This document shows, one piece after another, positions 17,971 to 25,977 of a DNA stretch of 35,528 nucleotides. Under the pieces are notes generated by a model. It was not told the DNA's origin. It ran no database searches and saw only the letters and a program-made list of their open reading frames with translations. The translations under genes were made by a program, and so were the position numbers. Position 1 is the stretch's first letter. Each line of letters starts with the position of its first letter. Source of the stretch: Candidatus Poseidonia sp. (GTDB lineage: Archaea > Thermoplasmatota > Poseidoniia > Poseidoniales > Poseidoniaceae); contig JAUREO010000016.1 of assembly GCA_030827365.1 (NCBI GenBank), positions 1 through 35,528 on the forward strand, read 5' to 3'.

Positions 17971-19224
17971 ATGTGGACGAGAAAAGCAGCATTCACCTTC
18001 ACGGGCGGTATTGCTCTAGTGCTCATCGGCATGATGATTTCAAATCAACAAATGATGATCTTAGGCTTAGCCTTAGTTGCATTCATCACCGTCAATTCGT
18101 GGATTGGAGGTCATGGTGATGTCGAAATTCAGCGGACCCTCTCCGCAGACAATCTGTACAAAGGTGATGATTTGTATGTTGAATTGCTCATCACGAATCG
18201 AAGTCACCGTAAGACCCAAATTATGGAAATATACGACAATATCCCACATGAAATGAAGCTTCGAAGTGGACTCAACCAAATGAGTTTGAACCTCAAACCT
18301 GGCGAAAGTGCACGAATTCGATATGTTCTAAGATGTCCTTTGCGAGGTCATTATTCCATAGGCCCAGTTTCGCTGCGCATTCAAAACACATTCAACCTCG
18401 GCGTTGAAGAAATGTATGTTGACCATCATAGCGACATCGTCATCTTCCCTCAAATCAAGGATGTCGAAGAAGCATTCTTGCGCAGTCGAACGCCAAAAAT
18501 GTACACCGGTGCAACAACACTACGAACTCCTGGTCAAGGCTCGGAATTTTACTCGCTGCGTGAATATGTCCCAGGTGACCCATTCAAGAACATCAATTGG
18601 AAGGCATTCGCTCGAACAGGAGAGTTGATGGTGAACGAAAAATGTCGTGATGCCGTCACTGATTTGTACATCATTCTCGATTCTCGTGACTTAGCAAGAA
18701 TTGGAACGGTTCTGAAAAACCCTCTTGAGATGGGCACACTTTCAGCAGCGAGTTTAGCCTCATTTTTCCTCAAGCGAAGAGACTCAGTCGCTCTTGCGAT
18801 TTACGATGAGAAGTTGTCGTATTTACCTCCAGATACTGGAGATAAGCAGTATTTCAAAATTCTAAGCGCCCTTGCAGGCGTGACTGCAAAAGGTGAAATG
18901 CCGCTTCAAGCGGTTACGAATTCGATTAGCGGACGATTTAGTCGGGGAAGCCCTGTCTTCATCATTTCATCCTGTGAAGGTGATGGTACAGTGCCAGCAG
19001 CGGTTCGAGACCTCGTTGGTCGCGGACACGAAGTGACCGTTCTTTCCCCAGCAAGCATCGATTTCGAACGTTTGGTAAGTCGAATTCCTCGTATGTCATA
19101 CGAGGTTCTGAAAATCGAACGACAAAATCGTTTGACGACTTTAGCAGGCTTTGGAGCACAAGTCATTGACTGGATGCCTGATATGGACCTATCACAAGCG
19201 TTGATGCAAGTCAAGGGGTATTAG
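17971..19224 (+). CDS. DUF58 membrane protein with von Willebrand-A-like core
   Basis: This 417-residue protein has two helices at about 6-45, then an Ig-like beta domain (45-150) whose LKPGESARIRYVL stretch is typical. The DUF58 signature is at about 190-220: EFYSLREYVPGDPFKNINWK, then ARTGELMVNE. The C-terminal half (225-390) contains a VWA-like fold with IILDSRD in place of a full MIDAS DxSxS, so a metal site may be incomplete. DUF58 proteins usually work with MoxR ATPases and membrane partners in envelope maintenance. It is the middle gene of a trio: 9 bases after DUF4350 and 1 base before the eight-helix protein gene. Confidence 0.92.
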   Translation: MWTRKAAFTFTGGIALVLIGMMISNQQMMILGLALVAFITVNSWIGGHGDVEIQRTLSADNLYKGDDLYVELLITNRSHRKTQIMEIYDNIPHEMKLRSGLNQMSLNLKPGESARIRYVLRCPLRGHYSIGPVSLRIQNTFNLGVEEMYVDHHSDIVIFPQIKDVEEAFLRSRTPKMYTGATTLRTPGQGSEFYSLREYVPGDPFKNINWKAFARTGELMVNEKCRDAVTDLYIILDSRDLARIGTVLKNPLEMGTLSAASLASFFLKRRDSVALAIYDEKLSYLPPDTGDKQYFKILSALAGVTAKGEMPLQAVTNSISGRFSRGSPVFIISSCEGDGTVPAAVRDLVGRGHEVTVLSPASIDFERLVSRIPRMSYEVLKIERQNRLTTLAGFGAQVIDWMPDMDLSQALMQVKGY

Positions 19225-19225
19225 C

Positions 19226-20452
19226 ATGGCAGATGATGTTGAGTTACAAAGCGATGTCTTCCTTGGGGATGACCGTAAACCTCGTACCCTGCATATCGCT
19301 CAATTAAGGAAACAGTGGCAAGTACTGACGCTCCAAATCGTTGCAACTGTTGCCCTCATCACGATGTACCTTGAAGTCGTATCAACCTATGTTGTGGGTT
19401 CAATCGACCATACGATTTTGTTTGATACCATCGAGTTGCTGATTGGAAATCAACTCCCTCTCGGTGATTGGCTCACTGGTGAAGGTAGAGAGGGCTTGGC
19501 TCGATTTACCGTTCCGCTTATCCTCGGACTCGGATTCGGAGGGCTCATGGCACTTCTTGCCTTCCAAACACCAAAGATCCAGCAGCGAATTAAGTTTGGA
19601 TTTTATTTGGGATTGCTGATTTTGATGATTGGACAACTGCTCCTTTCATGGCTCGCCGGCATGTTGTTTGAGTTTGACCTCCGACTTCCAAGTGATTCTG
19701 AATTAAGGACCCTCGAATGGCCTTTGTTGATGGTCATGTCCGTGATGATTCTCTTCATTTATCTCAGCCCAATCATTCTTGGAACACGAGGTATTTGGTC
19801 ACTTCACCGCCGCTCAATCGCCTTCTCGATTGGCATCACTCTCGTCTTCCTCGCCATTCATGCGATTCTCACATTCCCGCTCATAAAGAGCCAACTTGGA
19901 ACCTATGGTGGTGCATTAACCACGCTTGATGGTCAAATCTCCAACCCGACGATTGGATTGTTCGGCGTTGACCTCGTGACCACACAACAATTCAACCTCA
20001 TTCTCATTGCTATTCTCATTATGGTCTTCCAAGAAGCAGCCTATGGTGTGATTCGAAATCTCGAATACGCTTACCGACTTCCTGAATCCTGTAAGCGAGA
20101 CCCAGAATATGTTCGCCAAATGGATAACGTGTTGAACACTCACCTTCGACACACCTTTGGATACCTCGGGCTGACTGGTGTTGCAACGATGATTGCTCTT
20201 GGCTTCCACAAAGTTTTGCTCCAATTCGTTGCCAATACCACTGGAAGTCAATGGGCTGGTCAGGTGTCTGAATCGATTGAGTTATCCCTCACTTACGGGC
20301 TCGTTATTTCTGCTCTATTATTCCTTAGCCTCATGGCCGTCTTGCGATTCTTTATTCCGTGGCAACGTATCTCAGCAATTATTCAAGGATGGCGAACCAC
20401 AACCCCTCAAACTCAATCTCAACCGGAAAAGAAGGATGTTTTTCAACTCTGA
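19226..20452 (+). CDS. Eight-helix membrane protein partnered with DUF58
   Basis: This 408-residue protein is not recognised by family. About eight hydrophobic helices run from residue 30 to 390, the first being VLTLQIVATVALITMYLEVV and the last near GLVISALLFLSLMAVLRFF. A charged cytoplasmic-type segment between helices 6 and 7 (LPESCKRDPEYVRQMDN) and a short basic tail are the main soluble parts. It starts 1 base after the DUF58 stop (TAG-C-ATG), so its role is almost surely tied to that protein, perhaps as the membrane partner of a DUF4350-DUF58 complex. Its last 10 bases overlap the convergent small membrane gene. Confidence 0.85.
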   Translation: MADDVELQSDVFLGDDRKPRTLHIAQLRKQWQVLTLQIVATVALITMYLEVVSTYVVGSIDHTILFDTIELLIGNQLPLGDWLTGEGREGLARFTVPLILGLGFGGLMALLAFQTPKIQQRIKFGFYLGLLILMIGQLLLSWLAGMLFEFDLRLPSDSELRTLEWPLLMVMSVMILFIYLSPIILGTRGIWSLHRRSIAFSIGITLVFLAIHAILTFPLIKSQLGTYGGALTTLDGQISNPTIGLFGVDLVTTQQFNLILIAILIMVFQEAAYGVIRNLEYAYRLPESCKRDPEYVRQMDNVLNTHLRHTFGYLGLTGVATMIALGFHKVLLQFVANTTGSQWAGQVSESIELSLTYGLVISALLFLSLMAVLRFFIPWQRISAIIQGWRTTTPQTQSQPEKKDVFQL

Positions 20453-20682
20453 AAAGATTGAATCCATCGTCCGACCAATTCGATAAAACAAACGGCAATA
20501 AATGGGTACAAACACCACGCTGATACGAGGCCAAACGCTCCATCAAGGCTTTCCCGAATCATATCTGGTACAACAAAAAGGGATACGATGAATGCGATCA
20601 TGAGGATTCGTTCCAACCATAGAGGGTATGTTTTGCTGGGCTTTACCTGACCAAGAGGCAGTGAACGATGCTCAACGTCCAT
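20443..20682 (-). CDS. Small two-helix membrane protein in the Roadblock operon
   Basis: This 79-residue protein has two membrane helices: about 24-44 (LERILMIAFIVSLFVVPDMI) and about 48-72 (GAFGLVSAWCLYPFIAVCFIELVG). No family is recognised. Its GAGGG ribosome site lies exactly 6 bases before ATG, partly inside the end of the 1057-residue gene 9 bases upstream, so the two are probably coupled. It may tether that soluble coiled-coil protein to the membrane; this is inference. Its 3' end overlaps the convergent eight-helix gene by 10 bases. Confidence 0.78.
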   Translation of the reverse strand: MDVEHRSLPLGQVKPSKTYPLWLERILMIAFIVSLFVVPDMIRESLDGAFGLVSAWCLYPFIAVCFIELVGRWIQSFQS

Positions 20683-20691
20683 AGTACGCCC

Positions 20692-23600
20692 TCAGAATTC
20701 AACATCAGCAAGTTTTGATTCTAAATCGTCCAATGCTTTGGATTCTCTTCTTTGTTTCTCATCAGGGCTGTGTGCTGTCGAATAGTGCTTCCAGTTGGAA
20801 TCCATTCGAGCTAATTCTTCCTCGAGAGCGGCACGTTCGTCATAAAAGTCTGAATCAAGTCGTTGAACAGTTGAAGAAACCACTTTGACCACTTCATTCA
20901 TATCTTCGTTGGTTGGTGCTTCAAGATTTGCCCAACCATCTTCATCATATTCATCATCTTCATCCTCTTGATGTTGGAGTTGTTCAGATTGAACCAGCGA
21001 GGATTCCATGCCTTCTAATGATGATTCTTGGACCGGAATTCGTTGTTTTTGTGGAATGGATGTGCGTTCGTAAGGTAGGAAACCATCTCGCTGGAACTCC
21101 CAAAGCATACCACGAGGAACACCGTCCGTAAGACCAGATGCGTCAAGTTGCGTAATAAGTTCCTCGAGAACTTGTGCTGTTTCTTCAAGCATAATCGACT
21201 CACCTGCATCTCGCTGGTCGGCTTCAAGATAGATATCATCAAGTGCAACTTGAATGAGTTTTCGAGTGCCTTGAGCAAGCATAGGAAGTGATTCTGGTCG
21301 TTGGCAATTTGCAAGCAATGCATCAACATCTCGCTGTGGAGCACCTAATCGAGCGAGTTGTTCAAGCACATTTCGAATCCGACGCAACATGGTAATCGAG
21401 CGGTCATAATCCTCCAACAGATGTTCCAAATCTAATATCAAATGAGTAACGGTTTCGCCGAGTTGGACCTCAAGTCGTTGTTGTACCGACCATCTTGCCA
21501 AGCCTCGAACCGCCCCCGCAGTATCTGGAACCTGCCGTTCCAACATCGTCATAACCTCTGAGGAAAGCAAATGGCGTGGTGTCGCTGCAACATTGTCGAC
21601 CGTGCTTTGAATGACCTGGAGGGCACGTTCGACCGCCCTATCGAGCAAGACCACTGAATAACCAAGTGTCCTTGAGTGCTCCAAACGTTCTAAGATGGGG
21701 CCGAGACCCTTGAATGTCGTATCGTCATCAAGCAAAACTTGGGCAAGTGGTTCTTCTGAAAGGCGCGCCCTCAATCGTTCGGCTTCCTTGATATCTTCAA
21801 GTGCTTCTTCATGTGCTTGGGCGAGTTCTTTGGCTTGCTCAACAAGTGAAGCCAATTCTGCCTCAGCGTGGCCTCGACGAGCCCCTATGTCACCCAATTC
21901 CCTAAGCACATTCCGTCGTTCATTCATTAATTCACGCAGTTCTGCTTCGATATTGTTCCGTCGTGATTCGTCTTCTGCAAGGCGTCGGTGCTCATCCAAT
22001 GTTCGATCTCGAGCATATTTGGACTCGGAATGCAAACCATCCAATTCCGATTTTTGTGCTTGGATTTTTTCCTCAAGCACCATTGTCTCGGCTTGGGCAT
22101 TGACATGACGTTCCCGCACATTCGATACCTGTTCGTTAAGAACTCGAAGTCGGCGTTCCTCATCATCAATTTGTTGACGAATCAATTGGAGACGTTCGCT
22201 GTTGCTCTTCACCACTGACTGGAGGTCTGCTTCTTTGAGGGCCATGGCCTCAATTTCTGATTGGAGAGCAGCAGCCGAAGAGGCTTCACCAAGAGCCTTT
22301 GCAAGTTCAGCTGCCCTTGTCGAAACTTGATGTTCAAGTTCATTGACTCTGCTCATCAACTTGTCAGCTAATTTTTCGGCTTCTTCTTGTGCGGCTTGTG
22401 CGGATGATAATCGCAGTTGCATAGAATTTAGAGCATCATGAGCGGATTCTTGGGTGGTTTGATGACTCAATTTCGATTCTTCCAATTGTCGAGCCCGAAT
22501 CTCAGCGGCCTCTTTTTGCTTCTTACTGGTAGCGAGGCTGGCTTCTAATTGTGCTTTCTGATGCATTAAGTCGCTCACTTTTGATTCGGATTGTTCGAGC
22601 CTTCGTTGTAGGCCGAGGTCGACGGCTGCTAATTTTTCTTCACCAATCACCTCAGTTTTTGTTGGGGAGGGAATCATTGGCCCTTCGATTTCAATTTCTT
22701 TTCGTCCCTTTCTCAATTTGGCAAGTGATTGCTCGAATCCATATAAATTCTTGAGTTTCATCGCCAAGGTCTCCTGTCTTGCTTCCGAAGTTGTTCTCAC
22801 AGTTGGCAATTCGGTGAGGAATGCGTCGAGAGAAAATTTGTCGATGTTTCCACTGTTATCAGATAGAAGAGTTCCAGAAGGCAAGCGATGCAGTTTCATG
22901 ACCTTCTTTGCATCCGTGAACTCGGATAAAACCTCTGAAAATGTTCCACCTGCTTGAGCAAAAAAGCCAACAGGTAGGCCTCGGGATATGAGCAGAGATA
23001 TCGACTTTGCAGTCACTCCGGCTTTGATGTGACCAGTCACTTGTTCTTCGACGGCTGTGGTTAGCATCGAGATGATGGCATCTGTTCCACCTTTACCTTC
23101 TCTGACAACAAATCCGTCAGGCACTTCTTTTGAAAAACTCATACCAGTTACATCGCCCTCCAGACTTGCATTGGTTCGACTCAAAATAGCGGAATGGTCG
23201 GCGGTGGCCTCGGTCCATACACCGAGGAGCATTGAGCCGTTTTCAACGACCATCATCGCATCATGTTCGCCTCGAAGAGAGGTGTAGGCTGGGGTGAGCA
23301 TGTCTGAACTCACGGATTTATGTTGGTTATCGAGCATGTTCTTGAGCGAGATTGCCATTTGTTCTGCGTCTTTGGGTAACTGCCCAGTCGAGTCGATGAG
23401 GACACCATTGTCTGCCACAACAGCACCTCGAACCGACGGCATTGATTCAAGTGCAGAGAGTATTGCTGAAGCATTCTTTGACAACAAATGTCCGGTACCA
23501 GATACTTGAGGTAGGAGGCCTTGTCGGTCGGATTGATGTTCGAAGGCTTCAGGAAATAACTCAGCGACTTGGCCCAAACCCTTTTGTGAATATTCATCCG

Positions 23601-23865
23601 CAGTGTGGCGAGATTTGTTTTCCGATTCGATGTGTTCAAGCAGTTCTTTTGCTTTCTTTCCACCTACAATTTGCTTTGTGTCGACATCTTCTGCCAGGTA
23701 ACCAACAATTCGACCTGCTCGAACAAGTCTGTGACCAGAGGGTGTTTTTCTCTTTCCAATCCACGTCGTGATGAAGCCGAAATCAAACGTCTGCGTTTTT
23801 CCTTCTTCAACATCTATTTCTTCTTGTACTGGACTTCCTGGCGGTAATTCAAACATTTCAATCAC
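20692..23865 (-). CDS. Giant Roadblock/LC7-like coiled-coil protein
   Basis: This 1057-residue soluble protein has several parts. Residues 25-70 form a small beta-rich domain (FGFITTWIGKRKTPSGHRL). Residues 130-230 look like a Roadblock/LC7 domain, a dimerising alpha/beta fold that often binds small GTPases: SAILSALESMPSVRGAVVAD, then MLLGVWTEA. Residues 260-350 may be a second such domain. Residues 420-720 are a long heptad-like coiled coil rich in Glu, Ala, Gln and Arg. Residues 725-930 are helical and globular (VVLLDRAVERALQVIQSTV). The tail is acidic (EDEDDEYDEDG) then helical. It starts with GTG in a 4-base GTGA overlap with the upstream Roadblock gene; GAAGG lies 6 bases before it. No transmembrane helix is seen. 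Confidence 0.85.
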   Translation of the reverse strand: MIEMFELPPGSPVQEEIDVEEGKTQTFDFGFITTWIGKRKTPSGHRLVRAGRIVGYLAEDVDTKQIVGGKKAKELLEHIESENKSRHTADEYSQKGLGQVAELFPEAFEHQSDRQGLLPQVSGTGHLLSKNASAILSALESMPSVRGAVVADNGVLIDSTGQLPKDAEQMAISLKNMLDNQHKSVSSDMLTPAYTSLRGEHDAMMVVENGSMLLGVWTEATADHSAILSRTNASLEGDVTGMSFSKEVPDGFVVREGKGGTDAIISMLTTAVEEQVTGHIKAGVTAKSISLLISRGLPVGFFAQAGGTFSEVLSEFTDAKKVMKLHRLPSGTLLSDNSGNIDKFSLDAFLTELPTVRTTSEARQETLAMKLKNLYGFEQSLAKLRKGRKEIEIEGPMIPSPTKTEVIGEEKLAAVDLGLQRRLEQSESKVSDLMHQKAQLEASLATSKKQKEAAEIRARQLEESKLSHQTTQESAHDALNSMQLRLSSAQAAQEEAEKLADKLMSRVNELEHQVSTRAAELAKALGEASSAAALQSEIEAMALKEADLQSVVKSNSERLQLIRQQIDDEERRLRVLNEQVSNVRERHVNAQAETMVLEEKIQAQKSELDGLHSESKYARDRTLDEHRRLAEDESRRNNIEAELRELMNERRNVLRELGDIGARRGHAEAELASLVEQAKELAQAHEEALEDIKEAERLRARLSEEPLAQVLLDDDTTFKGLGPILERLEHSRTLGYSVVLLDRAVERALQVIQSTVDNVAATPRHLLSSEVMTMLERQVPDTAGAVRGLARWSVQQRLEVQLGETVTHLILDLEHLLEDYDRSITMLRRIRNVLEQLARLGAPQRDVDALLANCQRPESLPMLAQGTRKLIQVALDDIYLEADQRDAGESIMLEETAQVLEELITQLDASGLTDGVPRGMLWEFQRDGFLPYERTSIPQKQRIPVQESSLEGMESSLVQSEQLQHQEDEDDEYDEDGWANLEAPTNEDMNEVVKVVSSTVQRLDSDFYDERAALEEELARMDSNWKHYSTAHSPDEKQRRESKALDDLESKLADVEF

Positions 23866-24209
23866 GCTATTCCTTCAATTGTTTCCAAACCTCGTCGATG
23901 AGTGCGAATATGATTTCTCCATAGTTGCAAATTTTTTGATTCACCACGCACTACAATAATACGATCGAACGAAAGAATTTCGATGAGCTGTCCATGGTCT
24001 GCTTCATACCATATCTCATGCAAATCTTGAGATGTCAATGCATGGGCCAATTGCAGTTGGGATGCGAGATGATGAATAATATCGTGAAGATCGGGCACAA
24101 CGCCTTCTTTTCCAACACCCGCTACCAATTGACCAGAACCATTCAATATAGTAGCGTGTTCAACGCCTTTCACCTGTAAAAATGAAGAAAGGAGATGGTT
24201 CAACATCAC
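23862..24209 (-). CDS. Small Roadblock/LC7-domain protein
   Basis: This protein of about 115 residues is a single Roadblock-like domain. It has the helix LNHLLSSFLQVKG, the strand pair EHATILNGSGQLVAGVG, a central helix (LHDIIHHLASQLQLAHAL), then IWYEADHGQLIEILSFDRIIVVRGES. In bacteria and archaea such domains dimerise and act on small Ras-like GTPases (for example MglB); no GTPase gene is nearby. It starts at GTG 24209 or ATG 24206. Its stop overlaps the start of the giant coiled-coil gene, which itself carries such a domain, so a hetero-dimer is a reasonable guess. Confidence 0.78.
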   Translation of the reverse strand: MMLNHLLSSFLQVKGVEHATILNGSGQLVAGVGKEGVVPDLHDIIHHLASQLQLAHALTSQDLHEIWYEADHGQLIEILSFDRIIVVRGESKNLQLWRNHIRTHRRGLETIEGIA

Positions 24210-24407
24210 TGCTCAAACTCCACCACACCGCTGTAGTATTCAAGAAGTTTTGCGCTCAAGTGGTGTTTTTTGTCGGTTTCTGCACGAAATGGTAATTTCC
24301 AACTGGAAAATACAAAACCAATTTTTGAAAATCATCGCTCTGTAAAGCAGTTTTAATGTTTAATCTTGGTATAATTTTATGCCGTCATAAGCATGAATGA
24401 AACTTCT

Positions 24408-24431
24408 AATTGAATTTTTAATTTTTCAATT
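24408..24431. repeat. Inverted repeat AATTGAA-N10-TTCAATT
   Basis: Seven-base arms are perfectly complementary around a T-rich 10-base loop. It lies 9 bases before the second palindrome and about 70-90 bases before the tRNA thiolase start. It could be a regulator site or chance in AT-rich DNA. Confidence 0.4.
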
Positions 24432-24440
24432 GAGATTTAA

Positions 24441-24459
24441 TTTTCATAAATTATGAAAA
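24441..24459. promoter_or_regulatory. Perfect palindrome TTTTCATAA-A-TTATGAAAA
   Basis: Nine-base arms match perfectly around one central base, centred about 50 bases before the tRNA thiolase ATG. The position fits an operator overlapping the TATA box. The binding protein is unknown. Confidence 0.45.
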
Positions 24460-24499
24460 AAACCGTCGATTTGATAGGTAGCCCTTCACTCGACTGCCT

Positions 24500-25519
24500 A
24501 TGAATGGCGTCAACGGCATGTTCGATGTGCCTTCGTGCGATTCATGTGAACACGCAGCGGTGATTGTTCAAAATTATTCAGGACGTGTGTTGTGCAATAA
24601 GCACCTTGCAAAGTCGGTACGTAAGAAGATCAGTCGAGAATTGCGACAACAATTCGAGATTGATAAGGGCGTCATGACCACAATTTTTGTGGCCATTTCA
24701 GGTGGAAAGGATTCTGCTGTACTGCTCGATAGTTTAGTCGATATTTTGGGCCAACGGCGCGACGTTCGAATCGTTGCGGGGACCGTTGATGAAGGCATTG
24801 AAGGTTACAGACCTCCGTCGCTTGTTTGTGCCGAAGAATTGTGCAAGAAACTTGGCGTTGAATTCCACACCATATCCTATCGTGACCTTCAATTTATGGA
24901 CATGGACGATGTTGCCAAACGACTTCCGATGATCATCGATAAGGATAACGACGCCCCTCGAATGCCCTGTGCCTACTGTGGTGTGTTTCGCCGACAAGGT
25001 ATCAACCACCTGGCCAAGCAGGTGGGGGCAGATGTTGTTGCACTCGGTCATAATTTAGACGATATGGCTCAAACGGTGCTGATGAATATGACCAATGGGG
25101 ACCTAGAACGGACACTTCGATTGGCCCCCCATACCACAACACCTCTCGATGGTATGGCTCCAAGAATTGTTCCATTGCGTTGGGTTCCCGAACAGGAGAT
25201 TCATTTGTACGCCCTCCATCGAAATCTACCCATTCACCACGAAGAATGTCCTCATGCACGTGGGGCTTTACGATGGAGACACAGGGAAATGGTTGCGAGA
25301 ATGGAAGAGGATGTGCCAGGAACTCGTCATGGGCTTGTGCGTGCTGCAGATCACATCAAGGCTATGCGAGACCAAATTTCTGACCTCGGAGGAAGTGCAA
25401 CCCAGTTAGCACCGCCAGCACCCTGTGTCATCTGTGGTGAACTTACTTCTGGGAATCAGTGCAAAGCATGCGACATGCGTGCTTTACTCGGGTTGAAATT
25501 CAAAGAAGATTTTCAATGA
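24500..25519 (+). CDS. tRNA 2-thiolation enzyme of the TtuA/Ncs6 family
   Basis: This 339-residue enzyme activates a tRNA uridine with ATP and inserts sulfur, at U34 (Ncs6/CTU1) or U54 (TtuA). The PP-loop SGGKDS is at 67-72. The presumed [4Fe-4S] or catalytic cysteines are Cys157 and Cys160 (PCAYCG) and Cys250 (EECPHA). An N-terminal zinc finger has Cys13, Cys16, Cys32 and His35; a C-terminal one has CVICG and CKAC (309-324). GHNLDDMAQT is the typical tRNA-thiolase motif. Two zinc fingers place it in the archaeal TtuA/Ncs6 group and not bacterial TtcA. Which uridine it modifies cannot be told. ATG at 24500 has no ribosome site; ATG at 24518 is an alternative. Its 3' end overlaps pyrI by 20 bases. 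Confidence 0.93.
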   Translation: MNGVNGMFDVPSCDSCEHAAVIVQNYSGRVLCNKHLAKSVRKKISRELRQQFEIDKGVMTTIFVAISGGKDSAVLLDSLVDILGQRRDVRIVAGTVDEGIEGYRPPSLVCAEELCKKLGVEFHTISYRDLQFMDMDDVAKRLPMIIDKDNDAPRMPCAYCGVFRRQGINHLAKQVGADVVALGHNLDDMAQTVLMNMTNGDLERTLRLAPHTTTPLDGMAPRIVPLRWVPEQEIHLYALHRNLPIHHEECPHARGALRWRHREMVARMEEDVPGTRHGLVRAADHIKAMRDQISDLGGSATQLAPPAPCVICGELTSGNQCKACDMRALLGLKFKEDFQ

Positions 25520-25976
25520 GTTTCTCAACTTCTTGAGGACGACCGCAGTAATGACAGCGCAACTCTACTGGCTCTCGACTTGCTACAAACAATCGGTGTG
25601 GCAAGGGTTCACGAGGATTGATTGTGATGCAATTACTGAAGGTGCATCGGACGACATTGGTGATTTCATCACCAAGTTCAATGGTGAGTTTTTCGGCAAC
25701 AGAAAATGCACGAATGATGGCAACATGTGCGTCTGGTGCAACGAGAGCGAGTCTGTTGAGTTCGTCTTGGTTCAGTTCTCTATCCTCGACTTTGATGATG
25801 TCCTTCACACCCATTTTCTTCGATGGGACATTCATGACCATCGAAACAGGGACGGATGTCGCATCATTGATGTTCAGCATTTCAAGAACCCGTAATGCCT
25901 TTCCTTGAGGTATGTGGTCGATGACGGTTCCATTTTGTATCGCTGTAACTCTTCGCATGTTTTGTTCGATTGCCAT
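25500..25976 (-). CDS. pyrI: Aspartate transcarbamoylase regulatory subunit
   Basis: PyrI binds nucleotides such as CTP and ATP and holds catalytic trimers together, giving feedback control of pyrimidine synthesis. The N-terminal allosteric domain runs through VTAIQNGTVIDHIPQGKALRV and NVPSKKMGVKDIIKVE. The C-terminal zinc domain has all four ligands: Cys-x4-Cys in VRCTFSNC and Cys-x2-Cys in LRCHYCG. From ATG 25976, one base after the pyrB stop, it is 158 residues, a usual length. The frame stays open another 13 codons into pyrB, but those do not look like PyrI. It is convergent with the tRNA thiolase, overlapping 20 bases. Confidence 0.95.
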   Translation of the reverse strand: MAIEQNMRRVTAIQNGTVIDHIPQGKALRVLEMLNINDATSVPVSMVMNVPSKKMGVKDIIKVEDRELNQDELNRLALVAPDAHVAIIRAFSVAEKLTIELGDEITNVVRCTFSNCITINPREPLPHRLFVASREPVELRCHYCGRPQEVEKLIENLL

Positions 25977-25977
25977 A

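Larger units (their letters stand above)
24210..24499. promoter_or_regulatory. AT-rich divergent promoter region with palindromes
   Basis: This 290-base gap separates the Roadblock operon (minus) from the tRNA thiolase gene (plus). It is the longest gene-free stretch and clearly AT-rich. It holds a short hairpin TTTCC-AACT-GGAAA at 24296-24309, an inverted repeat AATTGAA-N10-TTCAATT at 24408-24431 and a palindrome at 24441-24459. I see no tRNA, small RNA fold or plausible ORF. Promoters for both directions must lie here. Confidence 0.6.

Noticed and set aside
24210-24499. A small RNA, tRNA or CRISPR leader in the longest gap
   Set aside because: No cloverleaf, no repeated spacer pattern and no strong extended stem; only short palindromes.
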